Below are positions 17,180 to 24,796 of a stretch of 64,000 nucleotides of DNA, one piece after another. Made by a program: the position numbers and the translations under genes. The DNA lies in the NCBI RefSeq assembly GCF_006716885.1, contig NZ_VFPU01000001.1, positions 1,798,001 to 1,862,000 on the forward strand, in the 5' to 3' direction. The stretch comes from Ornithinimicrobium humiphilum. Its GTDB lineage: Bacteria > Actinomycetota > Actinomycetes > Actinomycetales > Dermatophilaceae. Position 1 is the first letter of the stretch. Every line of letters starts with the position of its first letter. The notes beneath the pieces are model-generated. The model had not been told where the DNA came from and searched no databases. It worked only from the letters and a program-made list of their open reading frames with translations.

Positions 17180-17821
17180 ATGACCCGGGACCTGTGGGAC
17201 GACGAGGCCGCGCACTTCGACGACGAGCCGGACCACGGGTTGGCGGATCCGCAGGTGCGGTCCGCGTGGCGGGAGCTGCTGCTCGAGGTCCTTCCCGCGG
17301 CTCCAGGACGGGTGGCCGACCTCGGGTGTGGCACCGGGACGCTCACGCGGCTGCTCACCGACGAGGGGTATGTCGTCGACGGGCTCGATCTCTCCCCGGA
17401 GATGATCCGTCGGGCGAGGGTGAAGGTCCCGGAAGCGGAGTTCGTCGTCGGGGACGCCGCCCGTCCTGCGCTCGAGCCCGGGGCGTATGACGTGGTGCTG
17501 AGCCGGCACGTCCTGTGGGCGATGCCCGACCCCGCCGAGGCGTTCGCACGCTGGGTCGAGCTGCTGCGTCCGGGCGGCGTCGTGGTCCTCGTGGAGGGCC
17601 GGTGGTCGACGGGGGCCGGTCTGACGGCGGCGGAGTGCGAGGAGATCGTGCGCCCCCTGCTCAAGGACGTCTGGGTGCGTCCGCTGCCGGAGCCGGTCTA
17701 CTGGGGCAAGACCATCGAGGACGAGCGCTACCTGCTGGTCAGCCGGTCCTCGTCGCGAGGGGCTCCTGCTCCTGACGATTCCAGCCGCGGATCTCGGAGG
17801 GGCGTAGGGTCTCGACCGTGA
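17180..17821 (+). CDS. Class I SAM-dependent methyltransferase
   Basis: A 213-residue methyltransferase of the UbiE/Methyltransf_11 type. Motif I is RVADLGCGTGTLTRLL (~44-59), post-I VDGLDLSPEMIRRAR (~66), motif II VVGDAARPALEPGAYDVVL and motif III RPGGVVVLVEG (~134). The C-terminal ~20 residues are Ser/Arg-rich. The substrate is unknown. The ATG at 17180 is 6 nt after a TAGGTT box, so it is probably leaderless. The stop overlaps the next GTG (GTGA), so the two genes are coupled. Confidence 0.9.
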   Translation: MTRDLWDDEAAHFDDEPDHGLADPQVRSAWRELLLEVLPAAPGRVADLGCGTGTLTRLLTDEGYVVDGLDLSPEMIRRARVKVPEAEFVVGDAARPALEPGAYDVVLSRHVLWAMPDPAEAFARWVELLRPGGVVVLVEGRWSTGAGLTAAECEEIVRPLLKDVWVRPLPEPVYWGKTIEDERYLLVSRSSSRGAPAPDDSSRGSRRGVGSRP

Positions 17822-18501
17822 CGGGGTTGGGTGACCTGAGCGCCGAGGTGGCTGCACGCTACGCCCGCCTCGACCTGCCCTCCTGGCCGAACCCTCATCC
17901 CGATGGGGCCGAGGCCCGCGAGGAGGAGTACTCCCGCGTCACCGCGCCGGAGCGCTACCGCATCGTCCACGCCCGGGCCCGCGTGTGGATCGACGTCCTG
18001 ACCGACCTGCTCGACGTCGACACCGTCCCTCTACCGGCCGCCCCGCTGGACGGGACGGAGCCGTCCCAGGGGTCCTTCGACCGCGGCACCAAGCTCGTCC
18101 CGCGTCGACCGGACACGCTGCCCCTGCTGCTGCTCGAGCGGGACGCGCCGCAGCCGGGGCACCAGTCGACGCTCGCGGTCCTCCACATCAGCGCCGCCGA
18201 GCCGCGGATCACCCTCATGTCGGTGCCGGACTGCGGGTGCGACGCGTGCGACTGGGGGTCGGAGGACCTCCTGGACGCCATCGACGACACGGTCGGTCGC
18301 GTCGTCGGAGGACCGTTCGTGGCGCTGCTCGGCCAGGGGTGGTTCGCCCAGTGGCACCCCGACGGTGGGGCCTCAGGAGGGACAAGAAGCGACACCCCGC
18401 ACGACACGCTCCTGGACTGGTGCCGACGAGCCGCGACGGGGGAGAGGGGCCACCTGCCAGACGGCGTCGAGGTCCACGTCGGCCGGTCGTGGCTCGACTG
18501 A
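17818..18501 (+). CDS. Conserved actinobacterial protein (DUF6226-like)
   Basis: A 227-residue soluble protein. The most distinctive part is the cysteine cluster SVPDCGCDACDWGSEDLLDA (~136-155), followed by IDDTVGRVVGGPFVALLG. I believe this is the pattern of the DUF6226 family, but I am recalling the name rather than checking it. The three Cys could bind a metal. The GTG at 17818 overlaps the methyltransferase stop, yet also has TAGGGT 7 nt upstream, so it may be both coupled and separately transcribed. Function is unknown. Confidence 0.7.
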   Translation: MTGLGDLSAEVAARYARLDLPSWPNPHPDGAEAREEEYSRVTAPERYRIVHARARVWIDVLTDLLDVDTVPLPAAPLDGTEPSQGSFDRGTKLVPRRPDTLPLLLLERDAPQPGHQSTLAVLHISAAEPRITLMSVPDCGCDACDWGSEDLLDAIDDTVGRVVGGPFVALLGQGWFAQWHPDGGASGGTRSDTPHDTLLDWCRRAATGERGHLPDGVEVHVGRSWLD

Positions 18502-18624
18502 GCACCGCGCGGGCTCGGTTCTGCGCGTCGGCGTCGCGGGCCGGGCCGGCGATGGCCTAGCGTGGCCTGTTGCACCGAACGCCCCGACGCCCCGTCCCAC
18601 GAGCGAGCACAGCCGAGGTACACC

Positions 18625-19935
18625 ATGATCCCCACCACGCCGTTGCTGGAGCGCCTGCGTGACGACACGCGGGAGGCGCTCGTCCACCTCGAGGGGCTGC
18701 CTCTCTGGGCCGCGCTGAAGGACGGGACCCTGCCGCGGGAGTCCTACGTGCTCTTCCTCGAGGCGATGCATGCGGTGCACGAGCCGCTCCGCGAACCTCT
18801 CGGTGGCCAGCCGGACCCGAGGGTCACCGCGTTCTGGGACGCCATGGCCGCGCGGATTCCGCTGCTCGAGGAGGACCTGACCTACCTTCAGCGCGACCGC
18901 CCGGGCAGGACGACGGAGTCCCTGCTCCACGCCATCATGCTCTCCGAGGAGACCGTTCTCCGCGGCCGGCGGGACCCGGCCTCGCTGGCGGGCTTCCTGT
19001 ACGTGCTGCATACCTCTCCGTTGGGAGACAGCCTTCTCGCACCCCTGCTCAGCCAGCCCTACGGGCTGCCGGGCACGGAGGGCCTCGCGTTCGTCCAGGG
19101 CAGCGCCCCTGCACAGCAGGCCTGGGGTCCGTTCGCCGAGGCGTTGCAGGCGTCCACGCTCGACCGCGACGGCCAGGCGCGCGCAGTGGACGCGGCCCTG
19201 GAGGCGGTGGAGGGCCTCGAGCGCATCGCGGAGCAGCTGCACCCGCTCGTCCTGGAGGACGACCCCGACACCCTGGGGCATGTGCTCAACCCGGGGGCTG
19301 GGCGGCACGTCGTCGCCGAAGACCCACGCGAGCTGCGTGCCGCGCTGCGGGCCGGTGTGCGCTCGTGGGAGCGGTTTCCCTACTACGAGCGGCGCTACGG
19401 TCGGCGGGGACGCCGGTTCACCCGCAGCGACAGCGCGTGGCTGGTCACGCTGGCGAGCCTGCCGCAGAGCGAGGTCGACCGCCAGATCCGCTGGCTCGGG
19501 CAGGTGCTCGCGGCACGGGGCATGCCGCGCTGGATGCTCGAGCTGCACCTCGAGGTCCTGCACGAGGAGCTCGTCCTGTCCGTCCCCGAGGCCGGGGACG
19601 CCTACGCGCCCCTGCTGTCGGCTGCCCGGCACCTGCGCGACCAGCGCCACTCGGTCCTCGAGGAGCGGGTATGGGGTGAGATCGGCGCGTCCTTCGACGC
19701 CGCCGTCGGGAGCCGGTGGGCCCGGCAGCTGCCGGGGATCGGCGGCCTCCTCGTGGCCGCGGTCGCCGACGAGGCCCTCGGCGTGCGGCACGCGGTGTCC
19801 AGCCTGGAGGGCTGGCTCACCGACCCGGGCAGGTTCCCCCCGGCGTGGGCGACGGCTGTGCGGCAGACGCTGGACCAGGCCTGGGAGCTGGTGGATGCGG
19901 CACGTCCGGGACTGAGCACCGGCTCCGGCGCCTGA
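18625..19935 (+). CDS. Heme-oxygenase-like protein with long C-terminal extension
   Basis: A 436-residue protein. Residues ~1-200 follow the bacteriophytochrome-type heme oxygenase fold: LLERLRDDTREALVHLEG, PRESYVLFLEAMHAVHEPL, SLAGFLYVLHTSPLGDSLL and EGLAFVQGSAPAQQAW. In active enzymes the pattern TR-x-x-H-x-x-LE provides the heme ligand; here that position is Leu, and the usual Gly-rich distal motif (GSTLGG type) is TSPLGD. So heme cleavage is doubtful. Residues ~205-436 form a second helical region (RFTRSDSAWLVTLASLP, MPRWMLELHLEVLHEELV) that I cannot name. The ATG at 18625 has GAGG 8 nt upstream. Confidence 0.7.
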   Translation: MIPTTPLLERLRDDTREALVHLEGLPLWAALKDGTLPRESYVLFLEAMHAVHEPLREPLGGQPDPRVTAFWDAMAARIPLLEEDLTYLQRDRPGRTTESLLHAIMLSEETVLRGRRDPASLAGFLYVLHTSPLGDSLLAPLLSQPYGLPGTEGLAFVQGSAPAQQAWGPFAEALQASTLDRDGQARAVDAALEAVEGLERIAEQLHPLVLEDDPDTLGHVLNPGAGRHVVAEDPRELRAALRAGVRSWERFPYYERRYGRRGRRFTRSDSAWLVTLASLPQSEVDRQIRWLGQVLAARGMPRWMLELHLEVLHEELVLSVPEAGDAYAPLLSAARHLRDQRHSVLEERVWGEIGASFDAAVGSRWARQLPGIGGLLVAAVADEALGVRHAVSSLEGWLTDPGRFPPAWATAVRQTLDQAWELVDAARPGLSTGSGA

Positions 19936-19965
19936 GCCGGAGCCGGAGCCAAGCGTGCCGCGGCG

Positions 19966-20235
19966 TCAGCTGACCCGTCGCCGTGCCAGGGCGAAGTGCT
20001 CCTGGACGCTGCTCAGGAACTCGTAGAGCCCGGTCAGGAGCAGCAGCAGCCCGACGACCTCGGCGACCCCGCCGGCCCACAGCCAGCCGTTGGTCGTCGC
20101 GTTGCCGAACTCTTCGGTCGTCGGTTGGGCCATTCCGACGAGCACCATGAAGATGCCGGCCACGCACAGGGCCACGCCCCACGACAGGGCGACGGCGAAG
20201 GGCCTGCCCGTGTGTCCGCTCCGCGTCTCCGCCAT
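19966..20235 (-). CDS. Small two-helix membrane protein
   Basis: An 89-residue protein with two transmembrane segments: ALSWGVALCVAGIFMVLVGMA (~15-35) and WAGGVAEVVGLLLLLTGLYEFL (~52-74), joined by a short Thr/Asn-rich loop. The N-terminal MAETRSGHTGR and C-terminal LARRRVS are basic, which by the positive-inside rule puts both ends in the cytoplasm. No family is recognised. It is convergent with the heme-oxygenase-like gene and divergent from the hydrolase at 20335. Confidence 0.65.
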   Translation of the reverse strand: MAETRSGHTGRPFAVALSWGVALCVAGIFMVLVGMAQPTTEEFGNATTNGWLWAGGVAEVVGLLLLLTGLYEFLSSVQEHFALARRRVS

Positions 20236-20334
20236 GGCCGGACGTTACTGGGAAACGCGACGCCGGTGGGGGAGGAGCAGCCAGGCGCGCCGCGCTACCA
20301 GGACCAAGCGCCGGTGACACCTATGCTCCATCGG

Positions 20335-21096
20335 GTGCAACCGTGCAAGGTCCACCGCTACGGGAACCCTGACTCCCGCGCCGTCGTGCTCGTGCACGGC
20401 CTGACCGACGCGGGCACGGCGTGGCCGGACCTCGTGCAGCACTGGGGTGACCGGTGGGACGTGCACGCCGTCGACCTTCGTGGACACGGCGAGTCTCCCC
20501 GCTTCACCGACGCCGAGCTTGCGGACGCTCCGGCGGTGATGCTCGCCGACCTCGTCGCGGTCATCGACGACCTGCCCGAACCTGCTGCACTGGTCGGGCA
20601 CTCGCTCGGGGGTCTTCTCTCGTTGCGCGCCACCCTCGCCCGTCCGGACCGGGTATGGGCGCTGGTCCTGGAGGACCCGGCCAGGCCGACCGGGGCGCAG
20701 CCCGACCCGGACTTCCTGGCCCACAACGAGGAGTTCCTCGAGAGCGTGGACGCCGATCCTGAGAAGGAGATTCGGCGCATGGCGGTCGAGACGATCTGGA
20801 GCCGCTCGGAGATCGAGGCGTGGGCGGCCTGCAAACCGCTGGTCGACCGTGACTACATCCGCCGCGGCCTCCACCTGGGTGACCCAGTCTGGGAGGGGCT
20901 CTTCAACGCGCTCATGGTGCCCACCCTGCTCGTCCTGCCGCCCGACGCACCCATGGCGCCACGTGCGGAGGCCGTCCACAACCCCCTCGTCCGGACGGCC
21001 GTCGTCGCAGACGCGGGGCATTGCGTCCGGCGGGACCAGCCGGGGGAGTACCACCGCCTGGTCGACGATTTCCTAGCGGAGGCGGCACCCCGCTAG
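20335..21096 (+). CDS. Alpha/beta hydrolase
   Basis: A ~253-residue alpha/beta-hydrolase-fold enzyme. The oxyanion loop VVLVHGLTDAG is at ~15, the nucleophile elbow ALVGHSLGGLLSL with Ser at ~95, the lid region covers ~130-190, and the catalytic His is in VADAGHCVRRDQPGEYH (~230). The acid residue is probably the Asp in LLVLPPDAP. The substrate is unknown (esterase, epoxide hydrolase or dehalogenase type). An ATG at 20323 is possible, but TATGCT at 20322-20327 lies 7 nt before the GTG at 20335, matching the leaderless pattern, so I prefer the GTG. Confidence 0.88.
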   Translation: MQPCKVHRYGNPDSRAVVLVHGLTDAGTAWPDLVQHWGDRWDVHAVDLRGHGESPRFTDAELADAPAVMLADLVAVIDDLPEPAALVGHSLGGLLSLRATLARPDRVWALVLEDPARPTGAQPDPDFLAHNEEFLESVDADPEKEIRRMAVETIWSRSEIEAWAACKPLVDRDYIRRGLHLGDPVWEGLFNALMVPTLLVLPPDAPMAPRAEAVHNPLVRTAVVADAGHCVRRDQPGEYHRLVDDFLAEAAPR

Positions 21097-21227
21097 GCAC
21101 GACGTTCGGCGGCCGGCGGCCGCCCTCCCCGGTCGATCCTCAGAACTTTCCAACCCTGTCGGCCTGAGCGGCGTCATGAACAGCACACGGGCACCGACGA
21201 CCGGAGCCCACTCAGGACAGGGGATCC

Positions 21228-21824
21228 ATGATGATCAGCATTGCCAGCCTGGCTCTCGCGCTCGCCGCTTCGCTCCCGACGGCGGCCGCGGTCTCGACCG
21301 CTGCTCCGGACGACACCGCGGCTCAAGGACGCGAGGTGATCCAGTTCTCGATGGTCGGGGCAGATGCCGAGTCGATCCAGGTGATCGGGAGCGAGGGTGA
21401 CCTGGTCCTCTGGGAGGAGGTCCTGGTTTCCGTCTACCAGCGCAGCGACGAGGCCGCCGGGACGATGCTGATGGGATCGACCGTCTACGCGTGCCCGGAG
21501 GGGACCGAGTACGGCGACCTGGCCTGCGAGTTCCGCTCGTGGACAAACCGGAACGGCTATGACATGACGGTCACCGCCGACAACGCGCTCAACGCCGTGA
21601 GCGTGTCCGGGGCTCTGGACGTGTACGACCCCGAGACCTTCGAGATCATCGGCCAAGAGGACGTCGAGCTGACCTTCACGGGGGTGGGGAAGCAGTCGAG
21701 GCTCATCCAGGACAACGGCAAGGGGTGGGAGCGCTCGTCCCTGGCAACCGGGCACATCGGGGCGGCCGCGTGGGTCGACGTCCCGTCCAGCATCTTCTCG
21801 GTCCGCTACCACTACGTGCTCTGA
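21228..21824 (+). CDS. Secreted protein of unknown function
   Basis: A 198-residue protein with a Sec signal peptide (SIASLALALAASLPTAAA, probable cleavage near residue 21-25). The mature chain is acidic and beta-rich in appearance: VIQFSMVGADAESIQVIG, LVLWEEVLVSVYQRSDEA and ALDVYDPETFEIIGQEDVEL. Two Cys (in TVYACPEG and LACEFRSW) are placed for a disulfide. I recognise no family. A tandem ATGATG begins at 21228, with AGGGG upstream. Confidence 0.65.
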   Translation: MMISIASLALALAASLPTAAAVSTAAPDDTAAQGREVIQFSMVGADAESIQVIGSEGDLVLWEEVLVSVYQRSDEAAGTMLMGSTVYACPEGTEYGDLACEFRSWTNRNGYDMTVTADNALNAVSVSGALDVYDPETFEIIGQEDVELTFTGVGKQSRLIQDNGKGWERSSLATGHIGAAAWVDVPSSIFSVRYHYVL

Positions 21825-21944
21825 GTCTGTCTGGGACACGCATCACCGGGGGAGGAGCTCCACCGGAACCGTGGGCGGTCGGTCAGCGTGCCGACCGCCC
21901 ACGGACGGTCCGGGAGGCCCCCGCCGCTGGCATGATGGCTCGTC

Positions 21945-22376
21945 GTGATCGTCGAACTGCTGCCGCCCCACACCGGACGTGCCTTCGAGGCGATGCGTGA
22001 GCTCCGGCCGCATCTCGCATCCGAGGAGGAGTTCGTCCGACGCGTGGATCAGGGGCAGCGACCTGACGGGTACCGACTGGTCTGCTCCGTCCCGGACGGC
22101 AGGGCTTCCGCGCTTGCCGTTGCTGGTTTCCGCCTCGGGGAGAACCTGGCCTGGGGCCGCCATCTCTACATCGACGACCTGTCCACGGTGCCGTCAGCAC
22201 GCGGGCAGGGACACGCACGAGCCCTCTTGGCCTGGATCCACGACGAGGCGTACCGGCTGGGGTGCAGTCAGGTGCACCTGGACTCGGGCGTCGGACCGGA
22301 TCGCGTCTCCGCCCACCGTCTCTACTTCAACTCGGGCTACCGCATCAGCTCGCATCACTTCAGCGCGGACCTCTGA
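21945..22376 (+). CDS. GNAT family N-acetyltransferase
   Basis: A 143-residue acetyltransferase. The central strand HLYIDDLSTVPSARGQGHAR (~72-91) carries the acetyl-CoA loop RGQGHA; LLAWIHDEAYRLGCSQVHLD follows as the next helix and strand, and AHRLYFNSGYRISSHHF is the canonical C-terminal element. The closest recognisable group is the small YhbS/PA4866-like GNATs. The start is the GTG at 21945. It is the last plus-strand gene before the dif-like site and is convergent with the next gene. Confidence 0.9.
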   Translation: MIVELLPPHTGRAFEAMRELRPHLASEEEFVRRVDQGQRPDGYRLVCSVPDGRASALAVAGFRLGENLAWGRHLYIDDLSTVPSARGQGHARALLAWIHDEAYRLGCSQVHLDSGVGPDRVSAHRLYFNSGYRISSHHFSADL

Positions 22377-22450
22377 CCGCCAGCGCCGCGACTGCGACAC
22401 GGTCAGGGGAGGCCTCCACGGAGGGCGGCGCTCAGCGGCCAGTCGGGGTT

Positions 22451-22478
22451 ACTTTACATAATGTGACTTATCGGCGTT
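22451..22478. other. dif: dif-like XerC/XerD recombination site
   Basis: A 28-bp AT-richer element in the 172-bp gap between convergent genes. It has the layout of chromosomal dif: an 11-bp arm ACTTTACATAA (22451-22461), a 6-bp centre TGTGAC, and an 11-bp arm TTATCGGCGTT (22468-22478). On the complement it reads XerC-side AACGCCGATAA, centre GTCACA, XerD-side TTATGTAAAGT. The XerD arm matches E. coli TTATGTTAAAT at 9 of 11 positions, and the inner ATAA/TTAT symmetry is perfect. It could alternatively be an attachment site used by Xer-dependent elements. Confidence 0.72.
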
Positions 22479-22548
22479 CTACACAGGAGGGCTGAGAACC
22501 TGGAAAGCCCCGTGCGACCACGTCTACCAATCCCGTCTACGGAGATCC

Positions 22549-22941
22549 CTAGACAGAGCCGCCCGGACGCGATCCCCAGGTCGCCAGCACCTCGTCGGCG
22601 AGCTTCTGCGGAGCCTGCACGCAGTACGACGCCACGAGCAGCTCCTCGACCTCGTCCCAGTCCGTGGCGTGGTCGATGATGAGGCCGACGGCATTCGTGC
22701 CCCAGCCGGCACGGAAGTATGGATCGCCCATCGCCTCGAAGGCTCGCACCTCGTCGGGCTCGGCCCGGACGACGAGTCGGAACTGCTGGTCCTCGCCTCC
22801 GAACAGGTGTGCGACGGTAGCGTTCCGCACCCGCCAGCGGACACCGACCCAGGCGTCCTCGCCCGTGCACTGCGGCAGGGCGGACAGGATCCGGTCGCAA
22901 CGCTGCACCCACTCGTCGGGCACCGGGGGTCGTTCCGCCAT
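22549..22941 (-). CDS. MmcQ/YjbR family protein
   Basis: A 130-residue protein of the MmcQ/YjbR (CyaY-like double-wing) family. Seen: QCTGEDAWVGVRWRVRNATVAHLFG (~24-48) with the W..VR core, LVVRAEPDEVRAFEAMGDPYF (~56-76) and VGLIIDHATDWDEVEELLVASY (~85-106), the typical final strand and helix. Family members are sometimes called DNA-binding by structure, but no function is established. It is convergent with the GNAT gene across the dif-like site, and starts at the ATG at 22941. Confidence 0.85.
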   Translation of the reverse strand: MAERPPVPDEWVQRCDRILSALPQCTGEDAWVGVRWRVRNATVAHLFGGEDQQFRLVVRAEPDEVRAFEAMGDPYFRAGWGTNAVGLIIDHATDWDEVEELLVASYCVQAPQKLADEVLATWGSRPGGSV

Positions 22942-22978
22942 GGCACCGTCCTAGCACGCCGCGCCGACAACGCAGGAC

Positions 22979-23759
22979 TCAGCGCCAGCCGAGCCCCGGA
23001 GCGACGTGCTCGACCACTGACCGCAGCAGGTGGGCGTTGTAGTCGACGCCGAGCTGGTTCGGGATCGTGAGCAGCAACGTGTCTGCCGCGGCGATCGCCT
23101 CGTCCTCGGCCAGCTGCTCCACGAGCTGGTCCGGCTCCCCCGCATAGGTCTTGCCGAAGCGGGCCTTCCCGCCGTCCAGGAAGCCGACCTGGTCCTGGCT
23201 GCGGGTCTCCAGACCGAACAACCGTCGGTCGAGGTCGTTCACGATCGGGAAGATGCTGCGGCTGACCGACACCCGCGGCTCCCAGCCGTGGCCCGCCTCG
23301 GCCCAGGCGTCGCGGAAGAGCTGGATCTGCTCGGCCTGCAGCCGGTGGAACGGCACGCCGGTGTCCTCGGTGAGCAGGGTCGAGCTCATGAGGTTCATGC
23401 CCTGCTGGGCCGTCCAGATCGCGGTCGCGCGCGATCCGGCGCCCCACCAGATCCGGCGGCGCAGCCCAGGCGAGTGCGGCTCGAGCCGCAGCAGCCCTGG
23501 AGGGTTGGGGAACATCGGCCGTGGGTTGGGCTCGGCGAAGCCCTCCCCCTCCAGCACCTCGAGGAAGCGCGCGGTGTGACGACGGGCCATGTCGGCGTCG
23601 GTCTCCCCCGGCTCCGGCACGTGGCCGAAGTACTCGTAGCCCTTGATGACCTGCTCGGGCGACCCACGGCTGATGCCCAGCTGCAGCCGGCCTCCGGAGA
23701 TCAGGTCGGCAGCCCCGGCGTCCTCGACCATGTAGAGAGGGTTCTCGTAGCGCATGTCG
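22979..23759 (-). pseudogene. LLM flavin-dependent oxidoreductase, C-terminal fragment
   Basis: C-terminal three quarters (about 256 residues) of a luciferase-like FMN/F420-dependent monooxygenase: LISGGRLQLGISRGSP, YEYFGHVPEPGETD, RIWWGAGSRATAIWTAQQG and GEPDQLVEQLAEDEAI. It begins abruptly at DMRYENPLYMVEDAG; the preceding part of the barrel lies 750 bp away at 24512-24762. Joining the two through the 12-bp repeat restores GTGVIDMRYENPLYM without a gap and gives a normal ~339-residue protein. The fragment retains an internal ATG (23755), but on its own lacks the first barrel strands and is unlikely to be active. Confidence 0.88.
23748..23759. repeat. 12-bp direct repeat, left copy
   Basis: TAGCGCATGTCG, identical to 24512-24523. 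It marks the left edge of the insertion that splits the LLM gene. Flanking bases differ on both sides, so the identity is exactly 12 bp. In the minus-strand reading frame it encodes the shared Asp-Met-Arg. Confidence 0.9.
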
Positions 23760-24511
23760 CGGTTGTGACGTTGGCGGGCGAAACGTTGACCTGTAGGCCC
23801 GGGACGTGCGTGCAGCGTCGTCGCCGATGCTCAAGCGGCGCTACCCCGACTGAATATGCGGTGCCATGTCAGTGCGTGACGTGAAAGAATGGCTTGCCTA
23901 TGCTGCTTATAGTTTCTGGCGCATCCGGAGTGGGTAAGACCACGGCCCGACTGAACGCCGCTCCGCTGCTCGGCCCGCAGTTCGAGCCGGTCGAGCTGGG
24001 ATGCTTCGGCCCCGTCCCAGCCACTCCTACAGTGGCATGGCGGCAGGAGACGGTGGAACGAATCGCCCAGCACGCGATCGAGCTGGACGCAGTCGGCCGA
24101 CACGTTCTCCTCGCGGGCGATCCAATCCCTGCGGGAGAAGCTCTCGCAGTTCCCTCCGCCGACAGGCTCGATATCGCTGTCTGCCTCCTCGACGTGTCAG
24201 AGGCCGAGCAGAATGCTCGGCTTGATACGCGCCACGACCCGCCGGAGATGCGACATCTCCACCTCGCGTTCGCCGAGTGGATGCGTCGACACGCGGTCGA
24301 CCCGACGCACCTCACCGAGGTGGTCACAAATGACTCATGGCCCCGAATGCAGTGGGATCGGTGGGTCGGGGCAGACGTTTCCGAGCGATGGGCCATGTCA
24401 ATCATCGACGGATCGGCTCTGTCTCCAGAAGAGACAGGCGCGGCCATCGCACAGTGGGCCCATGCCGCTACCTCAGGCCGGGCTCCCGTCTTCAGCGCCG
24501 GCTGGTTCCGC
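23760..24511. mobile_element. 752-bp insertion carrying one P-loop kinase-like gene
   Basis: Sequence between two 12-bp direct repeats that interrupts an otherwise intact LLM oxidoreductase gene. It contains ~140 bp without a gene (relatively AT-rich around 23855-23925) and one plus-strand gene. The insert ends do not form convincing terminal inverted repeats, and no transposase or integrase is encoded. The 12-bp repeats look like a target-site duplication or a recombination core. It could be a non-autonomous element or a passenger gene; the mechanism is unknown. Confidence 0.7.
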
Positions 24512-24514
24512 TAG
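23900..24514 (+). CDS. P-loop NTPase / small-molecule kinase-like protein on the insertion
   Basis: A 204-residue P-loop protein. Walker A is SGASGVGKTTARL (~7-19), at the extreme N-terminus as in shikimate, gluconate or adenylylsulfate kinases. IAVCLLDVSEAEQNARLDTR (~95-114) resembles the strand and LID helix of such kinases, with Arg residues that could contact phosphate. WPRMQWDRWVG is distinctive, but I know no family for it. The substrate is unknown. The ATG at 23900 has a weak ribosome site. Its TAG stop (24512-24514) is formed by the first bases of the right-hand 12-bp repeat, so insertion supplied or preserved the stop. Confidence 0.78.
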   Translation: MLLIVSGASGVGKTTARLNAAPLLGPQFEPVELGCFGPVPATPTVAWRQETVERIAQHAIELDAVGRHVLLAGDPIPAGEALAVPSADRLDIAVCLLDVSEAEQNARLDTRHDPPEMRHLHLAFAEWMRRHAVDPTHLTEVVTNDSWPRMQWDRWVGADVSERWAMSIIDGSALSPEETGAAIAQWAHAATSGRAPVFSAGWFR

Positions 24515-24523
24515 CGCATGTCG
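24512..24523. repeat. 12-bp direct repeat, right copy
   Basis: TAGCGCATGTCG, identical to 23748-23759. It closes the insertion, encodes Asp-Met-Arg at the end of the LLM N-terminal fragment, and its TAG serves as the stop of the inserted gene and, read on the minus strand as CTA, begins the broken Tyr codon. Confidence 0.9.
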
Positions 24524-24762
24524 ATCACGCCCGTGCCCAGCTCGATCCGGCTGGTCCGGGCGGCGGCGGCGGCCAGGAGCGGGAACGGCGAGGCGAGCTG
24601 CCGCGCGAAGTGGTGCACCCGGAAGTAGGCGCCGTCGGCGCCGACCTCCTCGGCCGCCACGGCCAGCTCGACCGACTGCAGCAGCGCGTCCGCGGCGGAG
24701 CGGACCATCGACTGCTCGTGCGGCGTCCAGTGCCCGAACGAGAGGAACCCGATCTTCTTCAC
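24512..24762 (-). pseudogene. LLM flavin-dependent oxidoreductase, N-terminal fragment
   Basis: First ~83 residues of the split luciferase-like oxidoreductase, from the GTG at 24762: KKIGFLSFGHWTPH (first barrel strand), SVELAVAAEEVGADGAYFRV, HHFARQLASPFPLLAAAAA and RIELGTGVIDMR, the conserved start of the LLM barrel. It stops at the insertion edge. The rest of the gene is at 22979-23759. An earlier ATG at 24783 is in frame, but the GTG matches the family start better. Confidence 0.85.
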
Positions 24763-24796
24763 GACGGAGTCAACGCCCTGCACGCCCGGGCATTCC

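Noticed and set aside
23760..24511. Terminal inverted repeats of an insertion sequence
   Set aside because: The two ends (CGGTTGTGACG and GCGGAACCAGC on the complement) share only a few bases, so I do not call an IS.
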